From: Linderina pennispora
Lineage: Eukaryota; Kickxellomycota; Kickxellomycetes; Kickxellales; Kickxellaceae
DNA length: 64,000 nucleotides
Assembly (NCBI RefSeq): GCF_002104995.1
Contig: NW_024468269.1
Location: 62,001-126,000 of the forward strand
Reading direction: 5' to 3'
Both the position numbers and the translations under genes were made by a program. Below are positions 45,559-55,846 of this stretch, in pieces (within the stretch, counting starts at the first letter, position 1; the number at the start of each line of letters is the position of its first letter). A model generated the notes under the pieces. That model worked only from the letters and a program-made list of their open reading frames with translations. It searched no databases and was not told the origin of the DNA.

Positions 45559-46220
45559 ATGTCAAAACGGCAGATAGTGAGCTACAATGACTTGTTTTCG
45601 GAGACGGAGGAGGCAGGGCAGGCGGGTACGTCCGAACCAGCCCCCAGCAGCGTAGAGGAAACAGCCCAGGTCGATATTTCTGAGATCGTCTCCTGCCAAG
45701 GAACATGGGATGACAGCGAGCTGATTCACGCATGGGACAGCACAATCGCAGATTACCGCAAGCAGCATGCAAACGTTCTTGGCGATCAGCAGGCGGCCGA
45801 GGAGCGACGCCAGACAGAAAGCAAGGTGGGGGAGTGGGAGGCAGTGGAGGACATTGAGCAAGTGGATGCGGGTCGGACAACCAAGCGGGCACGGACAGAA
45901 AGCGCAAGCGAAGGCCATGGGGAATCTCGGTGCGAATATGGCGGGTGGCAAGTGTCAAACCCAGAGCCACCGGCGTCAGGTACGTTGCGGGAGGAGGGGT
46001 TGGCTGGTCTTGAGTGTAGGCCGTCTTCTGCAAGGAAAAGCAGTGGCTGGGTTCAAGCTATGCGTGACTGGGGCCGGATTAATGGACAAAGGTGCATGTT
46101 CTACTTGTAGAGGATGACGCATTGTACCGGCTCAACATGTCGTGGTACTATGCGGGATACTACGCAGGATACTACCAGGTAAGAATTCGGAACAGCGAAA
46201 GAAAGCATTGCATAAAGTGA
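45559..46220 (+). CDS. Survival motor neuron (SMN) protein
   Basis: Core of the complex that loads Sm proteins on spliceosomal snRNAs. Exon 1 (45559-45979, MSKRQIVSYNDLFSETEEAG onward) has the Gemin2-binding helix GTWDDSELIHAWDSTIADYR. Exon 2 begins at 46111 after a 131-nt GTACGT...GTAG intron with EDDALYRLNMSWYYAGYYAG then YYQ: the YG-box oligomerisation helix with its YxxGYYxGYY spacing. There is no Tudor domain between the two, as in fission yeast Smn1. Reading through gives a short tail VRIRNSERKHCIK and a stop at 46218; alternatively the GTAAGA after YYQ is a further 5' splice site with an acceptor near 46242. The two-exon model is 531 nt, 176 residues. Confidence 0.9.
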
Positions 46221-46456
46221 ATGGTTTATTTTTCACTGCAAGAATGCAAAAACTTGGCAGACCAAAAAAAGGGGAGGTTATATATGCAGTATATCGGAAG
46301 GGGTCGAACAGCAGCACGAAGAGGGTTGTTCAGGCTGACATTCTTTTTGTAAATAATTTGAGGTGTAGGCATATCGACACGGCAAGAGCCAAGCCAACAC
46401 AGACTAACAGGGCTCGCGAGGTCAGGATAGTTGGTGCCTACTTCGCCTGGCAATAG

Positions 46457-46723
46457 CTATGCTTTGCCCTCCTTCTTCGCCTGAGCCTTCTACAGAGAAA
46501 GCAGACAATGTTTAGCTAGAGAACCATTCCGCGCTCAAATAAACCCCTCATGCGACTTGTCTCGTTCGTCTTTACTTACGGCCTGCTTCTGGCGCATAAT
46601 CTCCGCATCGTGCTCCTGCTTCGACTTGAACGATATACCGTCTTCCTTCTTGTTGCCACCGGCCTTGGCCTGCTTCTTCAGGTTCTTGGCACGGGCAAGT
46701 TCGCGCTGGTTTCCACGGGTCAT
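46457..46723 (-). CDS. SERF/4F5 family small basic protein
   Basis: Two exons, 46580-46723 and 46457-46489, joined over a 90-nt GTAAGT...GTAG intron give 58 residues: MTRGNQRELARAKNLKKQAK at the start, then a Lys-rich ISFKSKQEHDAEIMRQKQA and the end KAQAKKEGKA. This is the SERF signature (MTRGNQRELAR-x-K, D-x-E-I-M-x-Q-K). SERF proteins promote amyloid aggregation in animals and may act as RNA-linked or ribosome-linked disordered proteins; the fungal role is unclear. The gene is convergent with the SMN gene. Confidence 0.93.
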
Positions 46724-46914
46724 GGTGTTTGCTGAAAGTAGAGTGTATTCAAAGGAGAGGGGAGTGAAGGAGAAATGGGATTCGTGCCGTTCCCAGGCGG
46801 ACAAGGGGGCAGAGCACGCTTATATTTCCAGGCGGTTCTGCAAAAATTCGCTGGCGGGGGTGGCGTGAATAATTAATCCACGCGTTGGCACGCAAAAAAT
46901 TACATGATTTTGGC

Positions 46915-48177
46915 CTAGCCCAGGTACTCACAGATCTTGGCCAGCAGCTCGCTGTTGTAGTCCTGGGTGATCTCCCAGATCATGACACCGCCCAAGCGCT
47001 GGCGCAGCACATAGTCGGCCTTCCAGCTCACTGACACGGGGTCGTCAAAGGTAATCAGCACGCGCTCTTTTTCGCTGTACAGCACCGGTGCCTGGGCGCG
47101 GTCGTCCCAGTACGGTGTATATGATGAATTGGCCAGCATCTGGTCTGCTCTCAGCGCCTTGTAGTCAAAGACGCCATCCTCCCACGTGCCCTTGGGGACG
47201 CCCGAGAAGGGACATCCAAGGCCTGGCACTGGGCCACGGCCCTGCTCGTGCTTGACGTGGGCGAATCCACGGCCGTAGAAGCCGATGCCAAGGACAGCCT
47301 TCTCAGGAGGCACACCAGCGCGGATGTAGTCAGAGACGGCCGTGTCACCGGTGATGCCCGAGGAGGCCAGCGATGACTCAAACAGGTTCTGCTGGTGCGC
47401 AGTGGTGGGTGACCAGGCACCAGCATAGTCGTATGTCATGATGTTGATTGTGTCAACAACGTGCGCGATGGCGGCGAGATCCAGGTGCCTGTAGACGCTG
47501 CGTGCGGCTGACGTCGAGATGCTAATCTCGTAGCGGCCGAAGCGCGGGGGCGGCAGCGAGTCCAGGTGCGTGCGCAGATCGTACAGCAGGTGGGCGTAAT
47601 TTGCCGCATCGGCTGGCGAATGCGGGTTCCCCTCCATGCCGCCCTCAACGGGGTGCTCCCAGTCGATATCGACTCCGTCGAACTGGTACTTTTGCAGGAA
47701 CTCGCCCACGGACCGGATGAACTCCATGCGTGACTCGTACGCCGACGTCATCTTTGAGAAGCCGGCCGACCACGTCCATCCGCCCACAGAGATGATGGAC
47801 CGCAGATGTGGGTTGCGGCGGCGCACCGGGCTGGCAGGGTTGTTGAACTCGCCAAAGCTGCCCTTGACGTCACCAGGCTGGTACTGAGTGTCGGGCCACG
47901 GCTTCTCGACGTCGGCCCAGGGGTCGCCTAGCGCAATCTTATTGTTCACGAGGTTGGCAAAGCCGTAGTTGATGTGAGTCAGGCGCTCGACGGGGATGTC
48001 GGCGGGGTTGAACTTGCGGTCGTAGATGGCCCATGCCGGATAGTAGGCGATTTTGCGCGGGCGGTGCATAGTGCCGTTGTTCGTGTAGGGGATGTATAGA
48101 ATGAGGGAAATGAGGAAAAAGGACACAAGAGAGATAGTTGCTAGCTGGGGTCGGGTCAAATTGGTTGCGGCATTCAT
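46915..48177 (-). CDS. GH18 chitinase with N-terminal signal anchor
   Basis: Hydrolyses beta-1,4 bonds in chitin, needed for cell wall remodelling. 420 residues, ATG 48177. Residues 13-30 (ATISLVSFFLISLILYIP) form one hydrophobic segment, without a clear cleavage site, so a type II membrane or secreted form is possible. The GH18 TIM barrel starts at PRKIAYYPAWAIYDRKFNPA; SIISVGGWTWSAGFS is the SxGG motif and FDGVDIDWEHP the catalytic DxxDxDxE with Glu as acid. NIMTYDYAGAW, GIGFYGRGF and GVMIWEITQDY complete the substrate-binding set. No chitin-binding module. The frame is intact. Confidence 0.95.
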   Translation of the reverse strand: MNAATNLTRPQLATISLVSFFLISLILYIPYTNNGTMHRPRKIAYYPAWAIYDRKFNPADIPVERLTHINYGFANLVNNKIALGDPWADVEKPWPDTQYQPGDVKGSFGEFNNPASPVRRRNPHLRSIISVGGWTWSAGFSKMTSAYESRMEFIRSVGEFLQKYQFDGVDIDWEHPVEGGMEGNPHSPADAANYAHLLYDLRTHLDSLPPPRFGRYEISISTSAARSVYRHLDLAAIAHVVDTINIMTYDYAGAWSPTTAHQQNLFESSLASSGITGDTAVSDYIRAGVPPEKAVLGIGFYGRGFAHVKHEQGRGPVPGLGCPFSGVPKGTWEDGVFDYKALRADQMLANSSYTPYWDDRAQAPVLYSEKERVLITFDDPVSVSWKADYVLRQRLGGVMIWEITQDYNSELLAKICEYLG

Positions 48178-48271
48178 TCCCAGAGGCGACAGCTTGGCTT
48201 AAATAGGATGTTAAAAGAACAGAAAAAAAGAAGCAGGGTTGTCTTGGCAAGCAGCAGTGCCAGCATCCTAT

Positions 48272-49282
48272 TTATAGGCTGGCGCCAATGCCGCGGGCTT
48301 CCATCAGCGGCAGTGGCAGCAGCAGGGCTGGTGACATCACCTGCAGCTGCTCAGGGCGGCAGAACGAGTACCCGACAAGGCCCAGCGCCGAGTGCAGCGG
48401 GTCAGGGTAGTCGCCGGGCGTCTTGCCAACGCCGCCAAACTTGCTCTGGCACGTCATCAGGAAGCCGAAGGTGCCGTCGCTGTCAATCAGCTCGTGGCCG
48501 CCGAGCATCTCCACGGCCGCGCCGACCCAGAAGGCATAGCACGCATCAGGGACCTTGTTGACACGGCCGTTGTAGCCATCGTTTTGGCGATACAGCGCCC
48601 ACCGCAGCACCCGGTCCGTCGGGATAGCATCCAGGCGGCCCATCAGCGCCAGGCTGGCCACGCAGCAGTAGACGTGGCCGCCATGGGACTCTTGGAACGG
48701 CACCTGTGTGAGTCCGCCGTCATAGCACACGCAGCTCTGGATATACGCAACCGCAGCCTGCTTGTCGACCCCAGACCAGTCGCCCAGAATCTCGGACACA
48801 GCGCACGCGCAGTAGATGAATCGCGGGTCGCGCTCGGTCGTGTGCGGGTGGGGCGAGAAGCAGCCGGATTCCTGCTGCAGCTCGCGCATGACGCCGATAA
48901 TTGCCTTCTTGTCGACCCGCTCCAGCGAGTCTCCCAGCAGGACCAGGGCGCTCAGTGCTGAGTACGTGGCTGCCAGGTTGCCGCAGTTGGCCGGCATATA
49001 CTCGATCTGGTCGTGTGGGCCAAACATACTGCTGCCGCGGAAGCCGCGGTACTTGGCGTTGCTGTTGTCTGCGTTTGCTGGCACCTGCTGCGCATAGATC
49101 CACTCGATGATGCCGTGCCTGTCGTTGCTGGTGAGTGCCTCGTCGATAGCGCCAAGGGCCGCCAGTCCCACCAGACTCAACTGAACCAGCATCATGCGCG
49201 TTGCGTCCAGCGACTGCATGGCTGCTGGCAGCATCTCGAGGCAGCGCTTGAAGTAGCGGATGTGCAGGTCCCGGTTCAACAT
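48272..49282 (-). CDS. CDC43: Geranylgeranyltransferase type I beta subunit
   Basis: Adds geranylgeranyl to CaaL-ending proteins such as Rho GTPases, in a heterodimer with the RAM2-type alpha subunit. 336 residues if started at ATG 49282 (MLNRDLHIRYFKRCLEMLPA), matching the family opening (R-D-x-H-x-R-x-F-x-R-C-L). Alpha-alpha toroid repeats follow: GIIEWIYAQQ, GFRGSSMFG, HIAATYSAL-like LAATYSALSALVLLGD, GCFSPHPHTTERDPRFIYCA, CYDGGLTQVPFQESHGGHVY, GYNGRVNKVPDACYAFWVGA. The zinc-ligand set D-x-C (in VPDACYAFW) and the H in DPLHSALGLVGYS are in place. An extra 5' exon cannot be excluded: a GAG|GTAAAT lies at about 49366, but I saw no fitting acceptor. Confidence 0.92.
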   Translation of the reverse strand: MLNRDLHIRYFKRCLEMLPAAMQSLDATRMMLVQLSLVGLAALGAIDEALTSNDRHGIIEWIYAQQVPANADNSNAKYRGFRGSSMFGPHDQIEYMPANCGNLAATYSALSALVLLGDSLERVDKKAIIGVMRELQQESGCFSPHPHTTERDPRFIYCACAVSEILGDWSGVDKQAAVAYIQSCVCYDGGLTQVPFQESHGGHVYCCVASLALMGRLDAIPTDRVLRWALYRQNDGYNGRVNKVPDACYAFWVGAAVEMLGGHELIDSDGTFGFLMTCQSKFGGVGKTPGDYPDPLHSALGLVGYSFCRPEQLQVMSPALLLPLPLMEARGIGASL

Positions 49283-49460
49283 GCCGACAAAGATTAAGAA
49301 GAGGAAGAAGAAGAAAAAGCACGGGTTGTTGTGGTGCAGCGCCACTCGCCCGGTTTCCGATTTACCTCGTAATCGCCATCAAAGCGCCTGTTCGTTGTGG
49401 GTGCTGACTACTTCAGCTCATGCTTTATTGTCCTTTGTGCATTTATCAGAGACGCTTGTG

Positions 49461-51161
49461 CTAGGCCATGCCGCGGCTGGCCAGGAACTCCTTGACACGG
49501 GACCGGTCGACGGTCTGGATAAAGTACTCGCCGCCGTTGTCGGTCCAGCTGACGCACTGGCTCCAGTACTGGTACCGCTTGACTGCCAGGATGCTCTCGG
49601 GTGCCTGCACGTTCCGGGCATTGATCTTGTAGTCGGGTGTCACAAACGGCTTCAGCGAGATGATCCGGGTGCCTTCCTTCAGATCAAGGAACATCTGCAG
49701 CAGGTTCTGGTTCAGTGCGCTGTCAAACGCGTAGTTGTTCACCAGGAGCACGTCGGCTTTCGGCAGCAGTCGTGTGATCTCGGGCGCCTCGCAGAAATCC
49801 CCGCGCCAGATGTCCACTTGCCCGTGACTGAACTGCAGCTGCCGCATGCGGTTGCGGAACTCAACTGCCTGCCGCCTGGCGAACCGCGCTGGGACCTTCA
49901 TGATCTCGATGCCTGATGCATGGCAGCCGGTCTGCGCTGCCACCTGCAGCACGACGTTGCCGATTCCGCAGCCAAGGTCGATAAACACCGAGTCGTGGGT
50001 TATGCCTGTCCGCTCAATGAACTCGCTGATCAGCATCGGCAGGATCTCGCCATACACGTTGTTGGAGAATGCCTTGTACTGTCGCAGCAGGTCCACCGTC
50101 GGCGCTACCACGCGGTTGTACGTCTGCTCCACCACGTGGATCGCCAGGTCAGCCGGGATCTCGCCCGCACCAAACCGCATCCGGACATTGCCCTTGGTCT
50201 GCTCGGCATCCAGCAGCGCGTTAAAGTCTGCCACGGCCTCAACAAAGTCCTCGCCGTTCTTGCGATTCCGCGCCCGCTCCAGCCGCCGCGCAATGCCGTT
50301 CTCCTTGTCGCCGCACACCCGCTGCTCAAACGACTCCGAGTCGACCAGATAGCTGGCGATCATCGATACTGTCAGCATCAGGTCATTAACCGGCAGGTAC
50401 TCGTCTTTGGCCTCGGCGTCGCGGTCGTAGCCCTTGGGCATCAGCAGCGAGAACTCCTCGGTGGCCCCCGGCGCCGGCAAGTGCAGGGCGACCTGCACCG
50501 GGTGTGTCTTTCGCGACGCTGCCCACGAAAAGTACTCTCCGTAGACTGTTTCGCTCAGACGGACCGCATCCACCGAGCTGACCGCCTCCGTTGCATTCCC
50601 GGCCACCGGCGATGCTGGCGCTGGCGCCTCGGCAACCTTGAGATTATCTAGGCTTGCTGGGACGCTGCAGCTGCGCTCGATACCGCCTGCAGGCGGACTA
50701 CCGCTGCTGCTCTTCACCTGCAGCCGCCGCTTCGCCGCCCTCTGTGGTGGCGACTCGTCGAACCCGCGCCGCTTCGGCGTAGGCGACCCAGGCAGCGACC
50801 CAATGCGCTCCCGTCCACGGCTGACAGTTGCCGCTGAGTCGCGCGGGCTGCGCCTGCTCGTTGGGTCGGTTGCATGCGATGTGCGTCGCCGCTTAATCTC
50901 GCCACCGCTAAGCGGCGACTGCGCATGCCTTACAGGAGACACGCGCTCGGTGCTCGTCTGCCGCACTGTGTGTGGGTGGCTGGACCGCCGGGCGGTGCTG
51001 GCGGTGGTGGTGCTGCGGCCTACTGATGCAGGCACATTGGTTGTTGACAGGGGCCGTCGCCGCTCGGTACGCCCGGATTTGCTGACTATCCGCTCCTCGA
51101 TTCGGATGCTCACGGTTGGTGGGGCGGCTGCCTTGCTGCTATTTCCAAAGAACAGATCCAT
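49461..51161 (-). CDS. DOT1: DOT1 histone H3 lysine-79 methyltransferase
   Basis: Methylates H3K79 on the nucleosome core, acting in silencing and the DNA damage checkpoint. 566 residues from ATG 51161 (MDLFFGNSSKAAAPPTVSIR). The first 210 residues are basic and Ser/Pro/Arg-rich, probably for DNA and nucleosome binding. The DOT1 fold covers about 230-566: YNRVVAPTVDLLRQYKAFSN, VYGEILPMLISEFI, the SAM motif FIDLGCGIGNVVLQVAAQTG (about 391-410), ASGIEIMKVPARFA, FC-EAPEITRLLPKADVLLVN then NYAFDSALNQNL, and the ISLKPFV strand. No break. It is 202 bp from the SLC35F-type transporter's stop, and 178 bp from the GGTase start. Confidence 0.95.
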   Translation of the reverse strand: MDLFFGNSSKAAAPPTVSIRIEERIVSKSGRTERRRPLSTTNVPASVGRSTTTASTARRSSHPHTVRQTSTERVSPVRHAQSPLSGGEIKRRRTSHATDPTSRRSPRDSAATVSRGRERIGSLPGSPTPKRRGFDESPPQRAAKRRLQVKSSSGSPPAGGIERSCSVPASLDNLKVAEAPAPASPVAGNATEAVSSVDAVRLSETVYGEYFSWAASRKTHPVQVALHLPAPGATEEFSLLMPKGYDRDAEAKDEYLPVNDLMLTVSMIASYLVDSESFEQRVCGDKENGIARRLERARNRKNGEDFVEAVADFNALLDAEQTKGNVRMRFGAGEIPADLAIHVVEQTYNRVVAPTVDLLRQYKAFSNNVYGEILPMLISEFIERTGITHDSVFIDLGCGIGNVVLQVAAQTGCHASGIEIMKVPARFARRQAVEFRNRMRQLQFSHGQVDIWRGDFCEAPEITRLLPKADVLLVNNYAFDSALNQNLLQMFLDLKEGTRIISLKPFVTPDYKINARNVQAPESILAVKRYQYWSQCVSWTDNGGEYFIQTVDRSRVKEFLASRGMA

Positions 51162-51363
51162 TATCAAAAGGTAAAGTGCCTGCAGAGAGCGTAAAAGGGG
51201 GGGGGGTCAAAAATACAGAAACTACGAGTAAAAAAACAGCTTTTGGAGAAGCAAAGGGAAGAAGGGAGAAAATCGGGCGGGAGCGGGATAAAAAGGGGGC
51301 AAAATTGTTCCCCCACTTGGCGCACTTGCGTGATTGAGCAAATTTCTGCTGGGACACATCTGG

Positions 51364-52419
51364 TTACAGGTTGGCCGCAATGAACGCTGCCAAAATCATC
51401 ACCGCGCCAACATAGTACGGCAGCCCAACAGCAACGCCCTTCCACAGGATATCGCCGGCCATGCTCAGCGGGATGGTCAACGACAGCCCCAGCGTCACCA
51501 CCAGCGGCGAGGTCATCAGCACCGCCATCAGCCACAGGTAGTCCGACAGGAACGTGCCGATGAGCGCGTTGACAAGGATCATCAGCCAGAGGCTCGCCGA
51601 CCCCGGCAGCGCAAACGTCTCAATGCCCAGCCAGTGCAGCAGGAAGAACCCGGGCCACAGCAGCACAATGTTCGCCAGCCCGACCGACCCAAAGAACAGC
51701 GACGAGTCGAGCCTTGACTCGTCGCCAATCTTCAGCTTCAGCAGCGTCGTGTAGCAGCCGTACAGGAATGCGCTGCTCAGCGCCAGCAGGTCGCCGAACC
51801 ACGCCAGCGGCATGGCCTGCACGCCCGCCGGGTCAGCCCCGTAGTGCATGATGCTGTACACTCCCATGATGCTCACCAGCACCGCTCCCAGCCGCATCGC
51901 GTTGAACCGCTCCACGCCTGCAACTGCGCCGATCGCCAGCGTAAACAGGCCCGAGGTCGCGCACAAGATAGACGAATTGGCCACTGTCGTGTATGCCAGA
52001 GACGCATTCTGAGTGATGTTTGCTGCAAACCACAGCATGCAGAAGCTGACTCCCAGCTGCACCGTCTCGCGCACTGTCAGCTTGGCCTGCAAGAGTGGTG
52101 GTGCGTGGGAATGCTGTGCCGGCTGCCCATCGCTGACTAATGGCGAGCCCTCCTCGCTTGTCTGCGAGCTGAGGCTCTCTTCGCTCGCTGACCGCTTGCG
52201 CTGGCCGATGCGGTCGTGCGAGTGCCGCCGCGAAAAGTACGCCCCGACCAGGTAGAACGAGAATGTGCCTGTGTTCAGGTATGTGATGAAAAACGGGTGG
52301 TTAAAGTCTTGCTCGCCAAACAGGTTGCTGACCAGGAACGACGAGCCGACCCAGATAAACACCACGCAGAGCAGCAGAAGGAGGCCCACTATACGCCGCG
52401 ACGACAGTGCTGAAGCCAT
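51364..52419 (-). CDS. SLC35F5/Thi74-type drug/metabolite transporter
   Basis: Ten-helix transporter of the DMT superfamily; relatives are vacuolar membrane proteins (yeast YML018C, YDR438W) or SLC35F in animals, substrates poorly known. 351 residues from ATG 52419 (MASALSSRRIVGLLLLLCVV). Helix 1 IVGLLLLLCVVFIWVGSSFL is followed by FNHPFFITYLNTGTFSFYLV, a Ser/Glu-rich cytoplasmic loop, and then LWFAANITQNASLAYTTVAN, SSILCATSGLFTLAIGAV, MRLGAVLVSIMGVYSI, LLALSSAFLYGCYTTLLKLK, and the closing helices with SPLVVTLGLSLTIPLSM. This is the typical SLC35F pattern (FNHPFFxTY, SVANTSI-like segment). The upstream in-frame codons lack an ATG close by. Confidence 0.9.
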   Translation of the reverse strand: MASALSSRRIVGLLLLLCVVFIWVGSSFLVSNLFGEQDFNHPFFITYLNTGTFSFYLVGAYFSRRHSHDRIGQRKRSASEESLSSQTSEEGSPLVSDGQPAQHSHAPPLLQAKLTVRETVQLGVSFCMLWFAANITQNASLAYTTVANSSILCATSGLFTLAIGAVAGVERFNAMRLGAVLVSIMGVYSIMHYGADPAGVQAMPLAWFGDLLALSSAFLYGCYTTLLKLKIGDESRLDSSLFFGSVGLANIVLLWPGFFLLHWLGIETFALPGSASLWLMILVNALIGTFLSDYLWLMAVLMTSPLVVTLGLSLTIPLSMAGDILWKGVAVGLPYYVGAVMILAAFIAANL

Positions 52420-52735
52420 AGGGAGGGATGTCGCGCAAAAGGTAGAGAAAAATCTGTGTGGCAGAAACGGAGCAGAAGAAAATTTTACAGGCTGAGCCAA
52501 AATGCCGTTTACCGTGGCGGAAATGGGGTGAAGGCTCCCTTCCTGCGGCCAACGGGCGTGGCGATCGCTGTTTGGTACTTGTGTGAGCATTTGGAGCCTT
52601 CAACGCGCGGATTAGCCGATTATCGCGCCAGGATCAGCCAGATAAGTGAAGGCCTGCCTGCGCCAAACCCCTCGCTTTTCGAATTCAGACCTTGTCTTCT
52701 GAACCGGGTCTCTTCAATTCAGCCTACATTCTACA

Positions 52736-53158
52736 ATGTCTCTCGCACGCTTCATTAAGTTCTCGCTCAAAAACTCGCCGCGCCAGAACTTTGAGATCTA
52801 CCGCAAACTCGACGACGCAAAGTGGGGTACCCACGTCGGCACTGATGAGCTCGGCAACCGCTACTTCATGAACCCGACTGAGCGCTACGGCCGCGAGCGC
52901 TGGGTCATCCCCGCCGGCAGAGCCGTTGATGTCGATGCCAGCAGGATTCCGCCCAGATGGCGTGGCTGGCTCCACAAGGTCACCGACGAGATCCCCAAGG
53001 CCACTGCCGAGGAGGACGCAGAGTACCTGTGCCGCCCCAAGTGGATGGCGTTCCCGCACTACGAAAACTACACTGGCACCAGGAAGGCCTATGTCACGTA
53101 CAACACGGTCAAGCCAAAGTACGAGAGCTGGGAGCCCGCCGTTGCTCCGCGCCAGTAG
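52736..53158 (+). CDS. NADH:ubiquinone oxidoreductase subunit NDUFA12 (B17.2)
   Basis: Accessory subunit of mitochondrial complex I at the base of the matrix arm. 140 residues, ATG 52736. Family marks: AKWGTHVGTDELGNRYFMNP, RYGRERWVIPAG, IPPRWRGWLHKVTDEIP, FPHYENYTGTRKAYVTYNTV, KPKYESWEP at the end. It shows the organism keeps complex I. Intact. It is divergent from the SLC35F-type gene with 316 bp between the starts. Confidence 0.96.
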   Translation: MSLARFIKFSLKNSPRQNFEIYRKLDDAKWGTHVGTDELGNRYFMNPTERYGRERWVIPAGRAVDVDASRIPPRWRGWLHKVTDEIPKATAEEDAEYLCRPKWMAFPHYENYTGTRKAYVTYNTVKPKYESWEPAVAPRQ

Positions 53159-53311
53159 GGGGGTGATGCTTGGGGGTTTAGAGAATAAAAATGGTGACTC
53201 TGTGACTGCTGGCCATGTACAGTGTAGAGGAGGGGACTGGAGGCATATTCATCTCGTTTGGAGAGCATAGAGAAAGGCTAAGAGAGCGTTAAAATGCAAA
53301 AGGGAAAATGG

Positions 53312-54797
53312 TCAATCGTCATTATCGGCAATAAGGTTCAGGGCAAGACTCAGGTCGCCGTTGGTGACCGACAATGCCCTCAGGTTCTTGTCCTGGTCCA
53401 GGAACCCCATCTCCTCGAGCTGGTCCAGCTCGCTCTGGAAGCGCTGGCGCAGCGACGCGCGCTCGGCCTCGGAGATTGTGTGTCCAGGGGCTGCTGCATT
53501 GGCGGATGCCTGCTGCACGGGTGCCGGTGTGGCAGAGGAAGATGCAGAAGCACTGGGATTGGTCATGTACATGCTGCTCATCCGTGGCGGCTGGCTGCTG
53601 CTGCTGCTGCTGGATTCCGCCAGTACTAGGACGGAGCCCTGGTGGGAAAAGCCCAAGCGTGTCCGATGGCGGGTACGACGACAGTCCCAGCGGGTTCTGC
53701 GCCATGACGTTGCGCGACGCCTGCTGCTGAGCCGAACTGCCTGGGCTCGAGAGATTGAGCCGCGCCAAGCGCTCGGCATTGCGGGACACCTGGTCGCTTC
53801 AGCGACGCGTGCAGGCCCTGGCGCGCATATGCCGGCGGTGCCGACGGCCTGGTAGGGGCAGCAGCAGCCCTGCTGGGCCGGCGTGCCCACGGGTTGGGCA
53901 GCGGTGATGTATTGATTGAGCTCTTGTCAGGAATCGTCACGCCCAGCACCCGCGCCCGCCGTGCGTTCAGCGCATCCAGCGACTGGTTCGGGCCGTCCAT
54001 GGCAGCGCGCGACAGCGGCTCGTGGAAGTTGTTGTAGACGCGGCGGATCTGGGCCAGGCCACCGGGCATGGCCTCCAGGTTTCGCCAGCGCTCGGTCGTT
54101 GCTGCGCTGCAGCTCCTGCATCAGCATCGGGTTGGACGCAGCGCTCATCGTCTGCCGGAGCATCTCAGGGTCGGTTATCATGTTCCGCAGCTCGGGGTTC
54201 TCCTCCATCGCCTGGCGCAGCTGCGGGTGCATGTTCATCATGCTCTGTGCAAACTGCGGGTTGGACATCATCGTCTACAAGTCGCACGGGAGATATGCAT
54301 GTTGGTAGGTGATGGCGATTGCAAAGGGATTGCGTGGCCTCATCCAAGGTGTCGCTTCTTACCTGCAGTATCGGGTTGTTCATTGCCTGGGCGGCCGGAT
54401 TCCGGCGCTGTGCGTTGGCTCCTCGAATGCCGCTGACATCGCGTGCGGCAGACTCGTTGTTTGCCAGCTGGAATGAGTCGTAGCACCGAGTTTTGCTCGA
54501 TACCTACTTTTTTTTTTCCTTCACGAGGCGAATTTAGAGCACGGCGGTATATAGAAAAGCCCAGGCCAGCTCCCACCCCTTTCATCACTCAGCCAGCTAC
54601 TTACCGTATGACTCGAGGTTCTGGTCGTCGGCTAGAATTGAGCTGTTGAAGAGCAATCTCATTCGCTGCACCGGCAGCTGTGTGTGCTCTGCCAGACGCC
54701 GCTTGACTTCAGAGATGAGCGTGGTTTCGCTGGGCAGCTGGAGGTTCACCAGCTCGCCCGACGCCAGCCGGACCTTGATAACAAAGCTGTCGCTCAT
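53312..54797 (-). CDS. DSK2: Ubiquilin (DSK2-type UBL-UBA shuttle protein), frame disturbed
   Basis: Carries ubiquitylated proteins to the proteasome. Exon 1 (54605-54797) is the ubiquitin-like domain: DSFVIKVRLASGELVNLQLP, SEVKRRLAEHTQLPVQRMRL, LLFNSSILADDQNLESYG. Exon 2 (54363-54503) starts IEQNSVLRL and ends RRNPAAQAMNNPILQ. Exon 3 (53312-54274) starts TMMSNPQFAQSMMNMHPQLR then QAMEENPELRNMITDPEM with the STI1-type repeats. The Pro/Gln-rich middle reads in shifting frames: breaks lie near 54080, 53800 and 53640, plus one extra base within exon 2. The C-terminal UBA domain is ELDQLEEMGFLDQDKNLRAL onward, ending LIADNDD. The intron 1 acceptor is preceded by a run of A rather than pyrimidines, which is weak. 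Confidence 0.9.
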
Positions 54798-55135
54798 GCT
54801 CAGGCTGTTTTGCTGTCCTTCTTGACGGTTCTTCTCAGGTGTGCGTGTATACTAGAAGAAAAAAAGCAAGGCGTATTAGAAAAATACAGGACGAGGAGAA
54901 AAAAAGAGGTGATGAAGAAAAGAAAAGCGACGCACGAAGAGAGAGGGAAAGACAGCAGACGGGGCACGGCCGTGGAAATTGGCATGACGTCCATTTGTCA
55001 GGCCCTGTGGAGCATATCGCAGGGCTCCAAAGTCAAACATGCGCGCCGCAGGTTTCGGGCCCGTAGACCGAGCTTTTTTCTCTTTCGCTTCGTACTATTT
55101 TTCTTATTTACCGAGCCCCAGGACCTAATTTCGCA

Positions 55136-55846
55136 ATGAACAACGCTAGCAACCGCGGCAGCCAGTCGAAGCGCAACATCTATGTCAAAGTAAGGGCCTT
55201 CCAGTACGAGCAGCCGCAATTCCTTGCATTGGCTCCTAATTGCTTTTTTGCACTGTAGGCTATTATCTTGGGCGACAGCGGCGTGGGCAAAACATCGCTG
55301 ATGCACCAGTTTGTGCAGGGCCGGTTCAACAGCCAGTACAAGGCGACTATCGGCGCAGACTTCCTGAAGAAGGACATCGACGTGGGCGACGGCCGCGTGG
55401 CCGTGGTTTCGTGCTGGGATACGGCCGGGCAGGAACGGTTCCAGAGCCTGGGCGTTGCCTTCTACCGCGGCGCCGACTGCTGCATGCTGTGCTTTGACGT
55501 CACCAACGCACGGAGCTTCGAGAACCTGGACAACTGGCGGGACGAGTTCCTGCTGCAGGTGGGCCCGCGCGACCTGGAAAACTTCCCGTTTGTGGTGGTT
55601 GGCAACAAGGTCGACATTGAAGGCAAGCGGGTGGTGTCGCAGAAGCGGGCCATGGAGTGGTGTGTGGCCAAGGGCAACATCCCGTACTTTGAGACCAGCG
55701 CCAAGAAGGCCATCAACGTCGACGATGCATTTAGGACTGTCGTGCTGAACGCGCTGGAGCAGGAGAGCGAGGACGTCTACAACGACTTCCCGGATCCCAT
55801 CAGAATCGACGCCGACACTGAGGACGACCAGTCGTGCGCCTGCTGA
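55136..55846 (+). CDS. YPT7: RAB7/YPT7 small GTPase
   Basis: Drives late endosome and vacuole fusion. Exon 1 (55136-55189) [18 protein letters not shown], a 69-nt intron (55190-55258, GTAAGG...GTAG), exon 2 to 55846; 213 residues. P loop [11 protein letters not shown] (23-33), effector loop [14 protein letters not shown] with the Rab7-type ADFLTK-like end, [24 protein letters not shown] and [14 protein letters not shown]. The C-terminal CAC accepts two geranylgeranyl groups. Intact. This is a substrate of Rab GGTase, not of the GGTase-I at 48.3-49.3 kb. Confidence 0.96.
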
